Positions 16,364 to 24,534 of a stretch of 39,222 nt of DNA are shown here, one piece after another (position 1 is the stretch's first letter; each line of letters begins with the position of its first letter). A program made the translations under genes and the position numbers. The stretch is taken from positions 1 to 39,222 of the forward strand of contig CAUJJC010000042.1 in the NCBI GenBank assembly GCA_963204975.1, in the 5' to 3' direction. The notes below the pieces were generated by a model. It had not been told where the DNA came from. It saw only the letters and a list, made by a program, of their open reading frames with translations, and searched no databases. This DNA comes from Verrucomicrobiota bacterium (GTDB lineage: Bacteria; Verrucomicrobiota; Verrucomicrobiia; Verrucomicrobiales; Verrucomicrobiaceae).

Positions 16364-16906
16364 ATGGAAAAGACTGTCGCCATCCTGATCGGTCGCCATC
16401 AACTCACCGAAACCAGCCTGATCGTCCACTGGTGCTCGGCGGAGTGCGGTTTGTTCAAGACGGTGGCCAAAGGGGCGCTCCGTCCGAAGTCGCCGTTCGC
16501 TGGACGGCTCGACCTGTTTGTGAAGGCCGAGATTCGATTTACCCGAGCGCGAACCGGAGATCTCCACACGCTGGCCGAGGCCGAGTGGATCAATCCACGG
16601 CTGCCGCTCCGCGAAAGCTATGATCGAGTGCTGGCCGCAACCTACCTGGTGAAGCTGATTGATTTGATGGTGGAGCGCGAGCACCCGCTGCCGGAGATCT
16701 ACGACCTGCTTGAGAAAGCACTCGACTACCTCGCCACTCACGCGCCGTCGAAGGTGCTGATCGAGCGCTTCGAAACCCGTCTGGCTGAAGACCTGGGTGT
16801 GGCCACTCCTCAGGGCAAGGCAGCAGCAGCTCTCCAGATGGCGGTTCATCATGCTTTGCCGGTGCAGCGACGGCAACTGTTCGCTCGATTAGAGTCCTCT
16901 GTGTGA
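16364..16906 (+). CDS. recO: DNA repair protein RecO, short form (180 aa)
   Basis: The N-terminal OB-fold reads VAILIGRHQLTETSLIVHWC, then GLFKTVAKGALRPKSPFAGRLDLFVKAEI (given in two parts: GLFKTVAKGA and FAGRLDLFVKAEI), the classic RecO pattern. A helical second domain follows (YDRVLAATYLVKLIDLMV). RecO helps load RecA onto SSB-coated single strands in the RecFOR pathway. Typical RecO has about 230-250 residues with a zinc-binding Cys cluster; this protein is shorter and shows no such cluster. The start at 16364 (MEKTVAIL) fits the family. Confidence 0.85.
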   Translation: MEKTVAILIGRHQLTETSLIVHWCSAECGLFKTVAKGALRPKSPFAGRLDLFVKAEIRFTRARTGDLHTLAEAEWINPRLPLRESYDRVLAATYLVKLIDLMVEREHPLPEIYDLLEKALDYLATHAPSKVLIERFETRLAEDLGVATPQGKAAAALQMAVHHALPVQRRQLFARLESSV

Positions 16907-16921
16907 CACGAATTTCCCTTG

Positions 16922-16933
16922 CTGCCTAGGCAG
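16922..16933. repeat. 12-bp palindrome CTGCCTAGGCAG
   Basis: A perfect palindrome sits in the 60-bp gap between recO and the TPR gene, ending 33 bp before the TPR start. It could be an operator or a chance palindrome. Nothing else in the window shares it as far as seen. Confidence 0.35.
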
Positions 16934-16966
16934 GCGCAGCGGCATGTTACTTCGTAATTAGCTCCC

Positions 16967-17869
16967 ATGCCCGTCTCCCATCTCAACATCAATGCCATTC
17001 TCCAAGGCCAGGCAGGCGACCTGCTGGCTGCGGGAAAGATCGACGAAGCCCTGGCCGAGGGCGAGAAGGCGCTGGCAACGGCGCGGGAGGCCTTCAAGAT
17101 CGAAGAACGCTATCGGGCGCTGGTGGTCCAGGCACTAGAAAACCTAGCTGAAATCAAAAACGAAGCGGGCCAGCCCGAGGCGGCGAGACCGCTCTACGAG
17201 GAGGCTCTGGACGAGGCGCTGAAGGCCCAGCTAGATCTCCCCGTGCTCGCTCAGATTCGCACCTCGCTGGCCACCTTGCTCGATACCCTGGGGAAGGAGG
17301 CTGAGGCGGTCCCGGTTTACGAGCAGGCGATCAAGGATCTGGAAGCCATGACCCCGCCGGACATGCAAACCGCCGGGCAGTTGCGTAACAACCTGGCGCT
17401 GACCTACAAACGCATGGACAAGCTGGCTCTCGCTGAGCAGCACTACCTGCGCGCCCTGGAGGCACTCGAAGGCAGCGAAGGCTCAGAGTCGGAGATGGTG
17501 GCCTCGATTTGCAACAACCTCGGCGGGCTCTACTACGCTGCGGGGTTCGCCGACCAGGCCAAGGACATGTTTGATGACGCAATGACCGTGCGGCTCAAGC
17601 TGCTCGGCCCCAATCACCGTGACGTGGCGCAGTCACACAGCAACATGGCCACCGTGCAGCACGAACTTGGCGACAACGAAGGAGCCCAGCGCAGCTACGA
17701 GCAGGCACTGCGCATTCTGGAGACTCACATGCCGCAGGAAGCCGAAAGCTACGAGGCCATCGGCAACGACTACATCGCCTTGCTGGGTTCCATTCAGGAA
17801 GACCGCAAAGCCGCCGCCTTCCAGAAGCGCATGGACAAGGTGCTCGCCCAGGCGACGACGGTGGCCTAG
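16967..17869 (+). CDS. Tetratricopeptide repeat protein (300 aa)
   Basis: At least five helix-turn-helix repeats of the 42-residue kinesin-light-chain type are visible: AGDLLAAGKIDEALAEGEKA, ALENLAEIKNEAGQPEAARP, RNNLALTYKRMDKLALAEQH, ICNNLGGLYYAAGFADQAKD and SHSNMATVQHELGDNEGAQR. There is no signal peptide or membrane segment, so it is a cytoplasmic scaffold or adaptor whose partner is unknown. It ends 87 bp from the convergent DUF4190 gene. Confidence 0.88.
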   Translation: MPVSHLNINAILQGQAGDLLAAGKIDEALAEGEKALATAREAFKIEERYRALVVQALENLAEIKNEAGQPEAARPLYEEALDEALKAQLDLPVLAQIRTSLATLLDTLGKEAEAVPVYEQAIKDLEAMTPPDMQTAGQLRNNLALTYKRMDKLALAEQHYLRALEALEGSEGSESEMVASICNNLGGLYYAAGFADQAKDMFDDAMTVRLKLLGPNHRDVAQSHSNMATVQHELGDNEGAQRSYEQALRILETHMPQEAESYEAIGNDYIALLGSIQEDRKAAAFQKRMDKVLAQATTVA

Positions 17870-17926
17870 TGGCGCTCGGCGGGTGCGATGGTGTTTCGAA
17901 GCCGAGTGGTTGAGAAGTGTGCCGCC

Positions 17927-17942
17927 GTGCAGCGCTCTGCAC
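17927..17942. repeat. Hairpin GTGCAG-CGCT-CTGCAC between convergent genes
   Basis: Perfect 6-bp arms enclose a 4-nt loop in the 87-bp gap between the stops at 17869 and 17957. No T-tract follows on either strand, so it is not a clear terminator. From memory, strings like this tail are frequent between genes in Prosthecobacter-like genomes, so it may be part of a dispersed repeat. That last point is inference. Confidence 0.45.
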
Positions 17943-17956
17943 CTCCTGCCCGGCAG

Positions 17957-18403
17957 CTATGTCGTGTCCTTGGGTAATTCCTGCTTCTGCTGCATCTCCT
18001 GCTTCGCCTTGTCCATGGCCTCTTGAATGCCCTTGTAGAGTTCAGGGTTGGTGAGGCTGGAGAGCATCAGCAGGGCATACGAGATGATGGTCAGGTAGCC
18101 GAGGATCATTCCGATCATGGCCAACGGCTTGCCTTGCAGCGTCGGGTTCGATTTGATCTGTGAGAGCGACATGTGGCCGCAGATCACGGCCGCCAGCGCC
18201 GCTCCCTGCAACGGGCAGCAGCAGCATCCCATGGTGCCAATGATTCCGCACACGAGTGATGCGACGGCTGTGCCACTGGTCTGTGATGGGATGTGCGGCT
18301 GATAGTAGTGCTGCGGCGGAATGATTTCCGGCGGCGGCTGAGGAATGTAAGCCGGAGGTTGGGAAGACGAAGGTGGTTCGTTCGGCGGAATCTCGGGAGG
18401 CAT
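17957..18403 (-). CDS. DUF4190-type small membrane protein (148 aa)
   Basis: The Pro/Gln-rich cytoplasmic N-terminus (about 40 residues, PPEIIPPQHYYQPHIPSQ) is followed by SGTAVASLVCGIIGTMGCCC and GKPLAMIGMILGYLTIISYA, the two hydrophobic helices and intervening GHMSLSQIKS motif characteristic of DUF4190 proteins. A charged Lys/Gln-rich tail ends the protein. Four consecutive cysteines at the end of helix one are unusual. The function of the family is unknown. It diverges from xerD, with 84 bp between starts. Confidence 0.82.
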   Translation of the reverse strand: MPPEIPPNEPPSSSQPPAYIPQPPPEIIPPQHYYQPHIPSQTSGTAVASLVCGIIGTMGCCCCPLQGAALAAVICGHMSLSQIKSNPTLQGKPLAMIGMILGYLTIISYALLMLSSLTNPELYKGIQEAMDKAKQEMQQKQELPKDTT

Positions 18404-18487
18404 GACGCGAATAGGCTAGCGCCGGACGCGTGCCGAAGGGAAGACTTTTCTCGCATCCGATGCGGAGGAATGCGATCAGACGGACCC

Positions 18488-19381
18488 ATGCTCGACGCCA
18501 TTGACCAGTTCATCATGCACCTCGCGACTGAGCGCGGGCTCTCGGTGAATTATCAGATTCTCGTGCGTCGTGTGCTGGAGACGTTCGCAGGTTGGGTGGG
18601 TCGTGTGCGCGAGAAAACCCAGGTGGGGCATGTCGTTACCAGCGACCTCACGGACTTCCTCGCCGATCGGAAGCGCGAAGGTCTCTCGCCTGCCACCATT
18701 CGGCAGGACTTGGTCGCCTTGAAGATCTTTTTTCGCTGGCTGGTAGTCCGCCGATTCCGAGAAGGCGATCCCGCCGAGCCTATCCTGCCGCCACGCATGG
18801 AGCAGCACCTGCCCGACACGATGAATGAAACGGAGGTGCGGCAATTGCTCGAGTCCGTCACGGGAAGCGAGCCCCTCGATCTGCGGGATCGTGCGATCCT
18901 GGAGTTGTTTTATGCGAGCGGACTGCGGCTCACGGAACTCGTCGAATCAAAGCTCGAAAACCTCAGCCTGGAGGAAGGCTGGATTCGTATCACGGGCAAG
19001 GGCAGCAAAACGAGACTCGCCCCCGTTGGGCAAGCGGCGATCACCGCCATCCAGCGCTACCTCGACCAGGGGCGGGTGAAGCTCGTGAAGCCGAAGAGCG
19101 GAAGCTGGATCTTCCTGTCCAATCGCGGAGCCCGGCTCACGCGCAATCGCATCTTCCAGGTCGTGCAGGAGCGAGCAGCACTTGCCGGACTCGACCCAAA
19201 GCGTGTGCATCCGCACCTGCTCCGGCACTCCTTTGCCACCCATCTGCTTAGCCATGGAGCCGACCTCCGCGTGATCCAGGAAATGCTCGGCCATGCAGAC
19301 ATCGCCACCACGCAGATCTACACGCATGTGAACGACCGGCAGCTCAAGGAGGTGCATCGCAAGTTTCATCCACGCGGATGA
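18488..19381 (+). CDS. xerD: Tyrosine recombinase XerD-like (297 aa)
   Basis: The N-terminal SAM-like core-binding domain (residues 1-100) and C-terminal catalytic domain carry the tyrosine recombinase residues: R147 in YASGLRLTEL, the beta-hairpin Lys in TGKGSKTR (about 171-174), H243-x-x-R246 in HLLRHSFATHLL, H269 in MLGHADIATTQ and Y278 in IYTHV. Length fits XerC/XerD, which resolve chromosome dimers at dif with FtsK. Start 18488 (MLDAIDQF) is chosen because the longer upstream frame overlaps the divergent gene. Whether this is XerC or XerD cannot be settled from sequence alone. It lies just before the phosphohexomutase gene. Confidence 0.88.
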   Translation: MLDAIDQFIMHLATERGLSVNYQILVRRVLETFAGWVGRVREKTQVGHVVTSDLTDFLADRKREGLSPATIRQDLVALKIFFRWLVVRRFREGDPAEPILPPRMEQHLPDTMNETEVRQLLESVTGSEPLDLRDRAILELFYASGLRLTELVESKLENLSLEEGWIRITGKGSKTRLAPVGQAAITAIQRYLDQGRVKLVKPKSGSWIFLSNRGARLTRNRIFQVVQERAALAGLDPKRVHPHLLRHSFATHLLSHGADLRVIQEMLGHADIATTQIYTHVNDRQLKEVHRKFHPRG

Positions 19382-19434
19382 TGGGGAGCAAGGTTGTTGC
19401 CCATCAGGCAAACTCGCCTAGAATCCGCGCCGCC

Positions 19435-21384
19435 ATGTCACTTGAAGCCATCCTTTCCCAGGCCGTCGCCGACGGCAAACTCCGCCAGAGCAGCCTCACG
19501 AACATTCAGTCCCTGCTCGCTGCCAGCACGAACCCGCTGTATCGCACCGTGATCGAAGAACTCGCCAACGGCGGCCACTGGACGGAGCTGGATGATCGCT
19601 TCTACCAAACGCTCAAGTTCGGCACTGGTGGTCTGCGTGGACGCACCATTGGTCGTGTGATCGCGAAGGTGGAGCAGGGGAACTCGCCTTCGGGTCGTTG
19701 TCCTGATCATCCCTGCGTCGGCACGAACTCGATGAACTTCTTCAACGTGCTGCGCGCCACGCGCGGCCTCGTGGCCTACATCTTGAAGTATCGCGCGAAG
19801 GACGGACTCGGTGGCAAGGCGAGCCTCGTGATCGCGCACGACACGCGCCATTACTCGAAGGAGTTCTGCGACTTCGCTGCCAAGGTCGCCACCGACATGG
19901 GCGCGAATGTCTATATCTGGGAAAGCTGCCGCCCTACGCCTGAGATGAGCTTCGCGGTGCGCACGCTGCGTGCCGATGCAGGCGTCATGCTGACCGCCTC
20001 GCACAACCCGCCGCATGACAACGGCTACAAGGTGAACTTCAACGACGGCGCTGGCATCGTGGAGCCGCACGCGAAAGGCATCATCACTGAGGTCAATGCG
20101 ATCACCTCCGAGGCCTACGAGCCCGTGGCTGAAGCTGATTGCGGCAAGGTCATCGTGCTCGGCAAGGACATGGACGAAGCCTTCCTCACACGCGTAAAGA
20201 CTTCCATGCTCAAGCCCGAGCTGCTCTCGAAGGCGCAGGGCCTCAAGATCGTTTACACGGCGCTGCACGGCACTGGTGGCGTGTTTGTGCCCGGTTTGAT
20301 GCGCGGGCTTGGTTTCAATGTCACGACCGTGCCCGAGCAGGACGTGCAGGACGGTCACTTCCCCACGGTGGAATCGCCGAACCCAGAGAACGCTCCGGCT
20401 TTGAAGATGGCAGCCGACCTTGCCGACAGCATCGGTGCGGATGCCATCATCGGCACCGACCCCGACTGCGACCGCATGGGCGTGGGTGTGCGCAATCAGG
20501 AAGGCAAGATGGTGCTGCTCACCGGTAATCAAATCGGAGCGCTGATGGCCTGGTATCGCACCAAGACGATGTTCGAGATGGGCTGGCTCAACGATTCGAA
20601 CAAGAGCCGAGCCGTCATCTTGAAGACCTACGTCACCTCATCCATGGCCGAGCGCATCGCCGAGATCTATGGCGTGAAGTGCGTCAACACGCTCACCGGC
20701 TTCAAGTGGATCAGCAGCAAGCTACAGAAGTATGAAGAAGCACTGGGCCTCGGTGACAAGTATCGTGACCTCAGCGAAGCCGAGACGCGTGAAGCTCGTC
20801 TCGCAAACAGCACCTTCCTCATCATGGGCTTCGAGGAAAGCTACGGCTACATGGGTAGCGACTTCAGCCGTGACAAGGATGGCAACGGCGCGGTCGTGAT
20901 GTTCGCTGAACTGGCGGCCTTCGCTGCGACTCGCGGTCAAACCATCGCTGGTCTGCTGGACGACGTGTATGCCGAACTCGGCTACTTCCTCGAAGTGAAC
21001 AAGAGCAAGGTCTTCGAAGGCGCGGATGGCGCGGAGAAGATCAGCAAGCTGGCCGACAGCTACGCATCGAACCCGCCGAAGGAACTCGACGGCGTCGCAG
21101 TCACCAAGGTGCTCGACTTCCGTAAAGACGTGATCCACGACGAAGAAGGCGATCGCGTGCCTGCTGAGAAGATGATCCGCGTCGAACTCGCCGATGGTCG
21201 CAGCTTCAACGTGCGTCCTTCCGGCACTGAGCCGAAGATCAAATACTACATGTTCGCCAAGCAACTCCCTGCATCAGGTTCATTCAGTGCCGAACAACTT
21301 GCTGCGGCCAAGAAGGGTGCTGCCGATGGTCTCAAGAACCTTTGGTCGGCGCTGGAGAAGGACATTGATTCCCGACTCGCCTAA
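19435..21384 (+). CDS. Phosphoglucomutase/phosphomannomutase, alpha-D-phosphohexomutase family (649 aa)
   Basis: The catalytic phosphoserine loop is TASHNPPHDNGYK with Ser189. The metal-binding loop is GTDPDCDRMGV at 341-351, the sugar-binding loop FEESYGYMGSDFSRDKDG, and the phosphate-binding motif NVRPSGTEPKIKYY is near the end. The N-terminal FGTGGLRGRTIGR is typical. The enzyme interconverts hexose 1- and 6-phosphates and feeds glycogen, LPS and capsule sugars. Start 19435 (MSLEAILSQ) is preferred; an ATG at 19378 overlaps the xerD stop (ATGATGG) and could allow coupled translation with 19 extra residues. A segment rich in Cys and Pro (RCPDHPCVG, residues 88-96) sits after the first motif. 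lnt starts 5 bp downstream. Confidence 0.92.
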   Translation: MSLEAILSQAVADGKLRQSSLTNIQSLLAASTNPLYRTVIEELANGGHWTELDDRFYQTLKFGTGGLRGRTIGRVIAKVEQGNSPSGRCPDHPCVGTNSMNFFNVLRATRGLVAYILKYRAKDGLGGKASLVIAHDTRHYSKEFCDFAAKVATDMGANVYIWESCRPTPEMSFAVRTLRADAGVMLTASHNPPHDNGYKVNFNDGAGIVEPHAKGIITEVNAITSEAYEPVAEADCGKVIVLGKDMDEAFLTRVKTSMLKPELLSKAQGLKIVYTALHGTGGVFVPGLMRGLGFNVTTVPEQDVQDGHFPTVESPNPENAPALKMAADLADSIGADAIIGTDPDCDRMGVGVRNQEGKMVLLTGNQIGALMAWYRTKTMFEMGWLNDSNKSRAVILKTYVTSSMAERIAEIYGVKCVNTLTGFKWISSKLQKYEEALGLGDKYRDLSEAETREARLANSTFLIMGFEESYGYMGSDFSRDKDGNGAVVMFAELAAFAATRGQTIAGLLDDVYAELGYFLEVNKSKVFEGADGAEKISKLADSYASNPPKELDGVAVTKVLDFRKDVIHDEEGDRVPAEKMIRVELADGRSFNVRPSGTEPKIKYYMFAKQLPASGSFSAEQLAAAKKGAADGLKNLWSALEKDIDSRLA

Positions 21385-21389
21385 AGCCG

Positions 21390-23087
21390 ATGCAACGACT
21401 CGCGTGGCTGAGGATGATTGCCGCTGCTCTCAGCGGCTTCATCCTCGTGGGCGCGTTTCCAGGCTACAACGTCGAGGCCAATGTGTGGCTGTGGTTGCTG
21501 CCATTGCTCGCAGCTTTGTGGCTGGGTGAGCTGCCCAAGGTGGAGGCACAGGGGCGGTGGAAACGCTGGTGGCAGGCATCGTATGTCTTCCGCCTGGGCT
21601 GGGTGGCCGGGGTTTGCTTTTTCATGCCGAACCTGTCCTGGCTCCGTCATTCCTCGCGGGTGATCAGTGGAGCCACGGGCATGGAATGGATGGGTTGGCC
21701 GGTGGAACTCATGGGCTGGAGCGCGGTGACGGGCATGAGCGTTTTCCTGGCGCTCTACTTCGGAGCTTGGGCAGCATTCGTTGCGAAGGTGGTTCGGCCT
21801 CGCGAAGCCGTCTGGCGTCATGGCTCGATCATGGAGGCGTCGTGGGAATCGATTCGCGTCGCGATGCTCGCCGGTCTAGCATGGGTGGCGCTGGAATGGG
21901 TGCGAGGCTGGCTTTTCACTGGGTTCGGATGGAATGGGCTCGGTGTTGCACTGCATCGAAACAAGGTGCTGATCCAGGCTGCGGATCTCGTGGGTGTGAG
22001 CGGACTGTCGTTCACTCCGATCTTCTGTGGGGTGCTGCTGTTTCTCGTGGGCTGGCGTTTCGTGATCCAGTCCCAGGGAGGCAAGCGGCTGCGCTATCAC
22101 TTCGATACCTTGACGGCGGTGCTGCTGCTGGCGGCTCAGTTGATCTATGGCATTCAACGACTCAAGCCCACCTCGAACGAAACGATCCCGCTACGCGTCG
22201 CTCTGGTGCAGCAGAATGTGCCGCAGGTGGACATCTTCTCGCGCGAGAATTTGGAGCGGCACTACCAGCGTTACGCGGAACTCACCCAGATGATGGTCGA
22301 ACCTCGTGGTGATGAAACCAAGGGTTCGTTTGATCTGGTCGTCTGGCCCGAGAGTGCGGTTGGTTTGCCATGGTATCATCAGCACCACGCGGCCTACTTT
22401 GATTCGCTTTTGCAGTTGAGCGATTACTCGCTGCTCGTGGGCTGCGATGATCGTCCGGTGGCTGGGTCCGAGCACACGGGCGCAGCGATGATGAACAAGG
22501 CCTACAACGGAGCGCAGACCTACTGGAAGGTCCACCTCGTGCCCTTTGGTGAATACCTGCCGCTGCGTTGGTTGCTGGGTCCGGTGCTTGGCGGCGTGTT
22601 GCCTGGTGACTTTCGTCCGGGCGAAAAGCTGGAGCCGCTGCCGATGCAGAATGTTCCCGTTCAAGTGGTGCCCCTGGTGTGCTTCGAGGACACCGTGGGC
22701 GACCTCGCTCGTCAGTTCGTTCGCGATGAGCCGCAGGTGCTCGTCAATCTCACGAACGATGGTTGGTTCCTCCAGAGCGCGGAGCCCGAGCAGCATCTCA
22801 ACAACTCCATCTTCCGTGCCATCGAGCTGCGTCGTCCGCTGTGTCGCGCTACGAACACAGGCGTCACATGCTTCATCGACGAGCGAGGTAGTGTGACGGC
22901 ATCACTGCGTGATCCAGACACGGGCAGCACCTTCATTGAGGGCGTGCTGCCCCGGACCATTCAGGTGCCGAAGCATCCTGAGCGCACGCTCTACGCGCGC
23001 TGGGGAGACTGGTTTGCGATGCTGGGTGCAGTGATTTGTTTGGCCGTTGCGTGGTTTACTTTACGTGGTCGATCAACTGCGCGATGA
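21390..23087 (+). CDS. lnt: Apolipoprotein N-acyltransferase (565 aa)
   Basis: Lnt adds the third acyl chain to the N-terminal Cys of lipoproteins in the inner membrane. About seven membrane segments occupy residues 5-255, then a periplasmic nitrilase-like domain carries the Glu-Lys-Cys triad: E321 in VVWPESAVG, K380 in YWKVHLVPFGEYLP and C431 in PLVCFED, with NLTNDGWF and RRPLCRATNTG following. A final membrane segment lies near residues 545-558. Length is near the usual 500-550. The 3' end overlaps the convergent moxR gene by 32 bp. The outer-membrane lipoprotein encoded at 32182 is a plausible client. Confidence 0.93.
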   Translation: MQRLAWLRMIAAALSGFILVGAFPGYNVEANVWLWLLPLLAALWLGELPKVEAQGRWKRWWQASYVFRLGWVAGVCFFMPNLSWLRHSSRVISGATGMEWMGWPVELMGWSAVTGMSVFLALYFGAWAAFVAKVVRPREAVWRHGSIMEASWESIRVAMLAGLAWVALEWVRGWLFTGFGWNGLGVALHRNKVLIQAADLVGVSGLSFTPIFCGVLLFLVGWRFVIQSQGGKRLRYHFDTLTAVLLLAAQLIYGIQRLKPTSNETIPLRVALVQQNVPQVDIFSRENLERHYQRYAELTQMMVEPRGDETKGSFDLVVWPESAVGLPWYHQHHAAYFDSLLQLSDYSLLVGCDDRPVAGSEHTGAAMMNKAYNGAQTYWKVHLVPFGEYLPLRWLLGPVLGGVLPGDFRPGEKLEPLPMQNVPVQVVPLVCFEDTVGDLARQFVRDEPQVLVNLTNDGWFLQSAEPEQHLNNSIFRAIELRRPLCRATNTGVTCFIDERGSVTASLRDPDTGSTFIEGVLPRTIQVPKHPERTLYARWGDWFAMLGAVICLAVAWFTLRGRSTAR

Positions 23088-24039
23088 CCTTCTCCACCGT
23101 CACGCCTTCGGCTTCGGCGCGGTAGTTGATCAGCACGCGATGCCGCAGCACGGGCAAGGCCAAGGCCTTGATGTCATCGAAGGTGACGTGTGCGCGACCA
23201 TGCAGGAGTGCTCTCGTCTTGGAGGCAAGCACGAGGGCCTGACCCGCACGCGTGCCGGCTCCCCAGTTCACCCATTCCTTCACGAAGGCCGGTGTGCCGG
23301 GTTGTCCAGGTCGTGAAGCTGCCGCAAGGCGGACCGCGAAACGCACCACATCCTCGGCGCAGGGCACCTGACGAATGACATGCTGGAACTGCCGGAGTTG
23401 CTCGCCATTAAACAGCGACTTCACCTTTTCGCCGGGGCCTGCGGTGGTGCGTTGAATCACTTTCACTTCGTCATCCTCGGGCAGGTAGTCGATGACCACG
23501 TTGAGCAGGAACCGGTCAAGCTGGGCCTCGGGCAGGGGATAGGTGCCTTCCATTTCGATCGGGTTCTGAGTAGCGAGCACGAAGAAGGGCTCCTCCAATC
23601 GCATCGTCTTGCCAGCCACGGTGACCTGATGCTCCTGCATCGCTTCAAGGAGTGCCGCCTGTGTCTTGGGCGGCGTGCGGTTGATTTCATCGGCCAGGAT
23701 CATGTTGGCGAAGATCGGCCCCTTGCTGAACACGAGCTTCCGGCCCTCCGGCGTGTCCTCCAGGATCTCCGTGCCCGTGATGTCTGAAGGCATGAGGTCG
23801 GGAGTGAACTGAATGCGCTGGAAGCTCAGATCGAAGACCTGGGCCAACGTTTTAACCAGGAGCGTCTTCGCCAGGCCTGGTGCGCCCGTGATGAGGCCAT
23901 GGCCTCCAGCGATGAGTCCGATGAGCATTTCCTCCACCACCTGCTGCTGCCCGACAATGACCTTCGCCACCTCGGTGAAGATGCTGCCGCGCGCAGTGTG
24001 AAGGAGTTCGACGGTGGTGCGTTCTTGGTCGGGAGTCAT
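23056..24039 (-). CDS. MoxR-family AAA+ ATPase (327 aa)
   Basis: Walker A is TGAPGLAKT at residues 51-59, Walker B MILADEINR at 113-121, followed by KTQAALLEAMQEHQVT and the sensor LATQNPIEMEGTYPLPEAQLDRF (given as LATQNP plus PEAQLDRF), the hallmark MoxR sequence. A C-terminal helical lid ends with LPVLRHRVLINYRAE. MoxR ATPases act as chaperones or regulators together with VWA-domain and DUF58 proteins. Here the upstream partner on the same strand is a DUF4159 protein, separated by a four-helix-bundle gene. No DUF58 or VWA gene follows, since lnt converges from the other side. Confidence 0.93.
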   Translation of the reverse strand: MTPDQERTTVELLHTARGSIFTEVAKVIVGQQQVVEEMLIGLIAGGHGLITGAPGLAKTLLVKTLAQVFDLSFQRIQFTPDLMPSDITGTEILEDTPEGRKLVFSKGPIFANMILADEINRTPPKTQAALLEAMQEHQVTVAGKTMRLEEPFFVLATQNPIEMEGTYPLPEAQLDRFLLNVVIDYLPEDDEVKVIQRTTAGPGEKVKSLFNGEQLRQFQHVIRQVPCAEDVVRFAVRLAAASRPGQPGTPAFVKEWVNWGAGTRAGQALVLASKTRALLHGRAHVTFDDIKALALPVLRHRVLINYRAEAEGVTVEKVIAQLIDHVK

Positions 24040-24066
24040 GGTCTGGATGCTGGTGGCTGGATGGCA

Positions 24067-24501
24067 GATGCTGGATGTGTGATCACTTTTCGGAGCGATG
24101 GCCTTCGATGACAGCTTGGCGGAAGAGGTTGAGCTTTTTGCCGAGCAACTGAAGACGGTCGTGGAGGTCTTGGTAGATGGCTTGATCCTTCAGCGATTCA
24201 CACTCCCAGAGGCACTCGAGATGATCGGTAGTCTCGTCACAGGAGCCGAGGGCGAAGGTGAGAAATCGAATGAACTCCTGCTTGTAGCCCCGGCGTCCGT
24301 AGCCTTCCACGATGTTTGCACGGATGGATTTGCAGGAGCGGCGAATCTGCGAGCCTTGCTCATAGAGTTCGAACTTCGGCAGCATCGTCAGCGACATTTG
24401 GTGAACGTCCTTCGACAGATCACGTGCCAGCTTCCAGATCTCCAGGTTTCGATAACTCATAGCACTCGTCTCAACGCCCCATCTTCGATTCATCCAGCAT
24501 C
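24067..24501. repeat. Pair of 11-bp inverted repeats bounding the four-helix-bundle gene
   Basis: GATGCTGGATG at 24067-24077 and its exact reverse complement CATCCAGCATC at 24491-24501 enclose the gene at 24083-24460. The left side also contains further CTGGATG copies (from 24042), and the right side contains CCAGAATC-type variants. The whole 435-bp unit splits an otherwise tight DUF4159-moxR gene order, which looks like an inserted cassette. No target-site duplication was identified with confidence. Confidence 0.6.
24083..24460 (-). CDS. Four-helix-bundle protein, 23S rRNA IVS/Avd-like family (125 aa)
   Basis: The start [20 protein letters not shown], then [19 protein letters not shown] and [20 protein letters not shown] match the family first noticed as the protein encoded by intervening sequences of 23S rRNA genes (TIGR02436) and related to the accessory protein of diversity-generating retroelements. 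Four amphipathic helices are expected. Start 24460 is favoured over 24493 by family match. The gene sits alone between moxR and the DUF4159 gene and is bounded by short inverted repeats. No reverse transcriptase or rRNA is nearby, so its role is unknown. Confidence 0.85.
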   Translation of the reverse strand: MSYRNLEIWKLARDLSKDVHQMSLTMLPKFELYEQGSQIRRSCKSIRANIVEGYGRRGYKQEFIRFLTFALGSCDETTDHLECLWECESLKDQAIYQDLHDRLQLLGKKLNLFRQAVIEGHRSEK

Positions 24502-24534
24502 AAGAATCCAGAATCTAGCCACTAGCGTCCGGCC

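Noticed and set aside
17927..17942. Bidirectional terminator between the TPR and DUF4190 genes
   Set aside because: The hairpin is perfect but short and has no T-tract on either strand.
18488..19381. Integrase of a mobile element
   Set aside because: Length, core motifs and housekeeping neighbours fit XerC/XerD; no att sites or cargo genes are seen.
24083..24460. Diversity-generating retroelement
   Set aside because: The Avd-like four-helix protein is present, but no reverse transcriptase or template/variable repeat pair was seen nearby.
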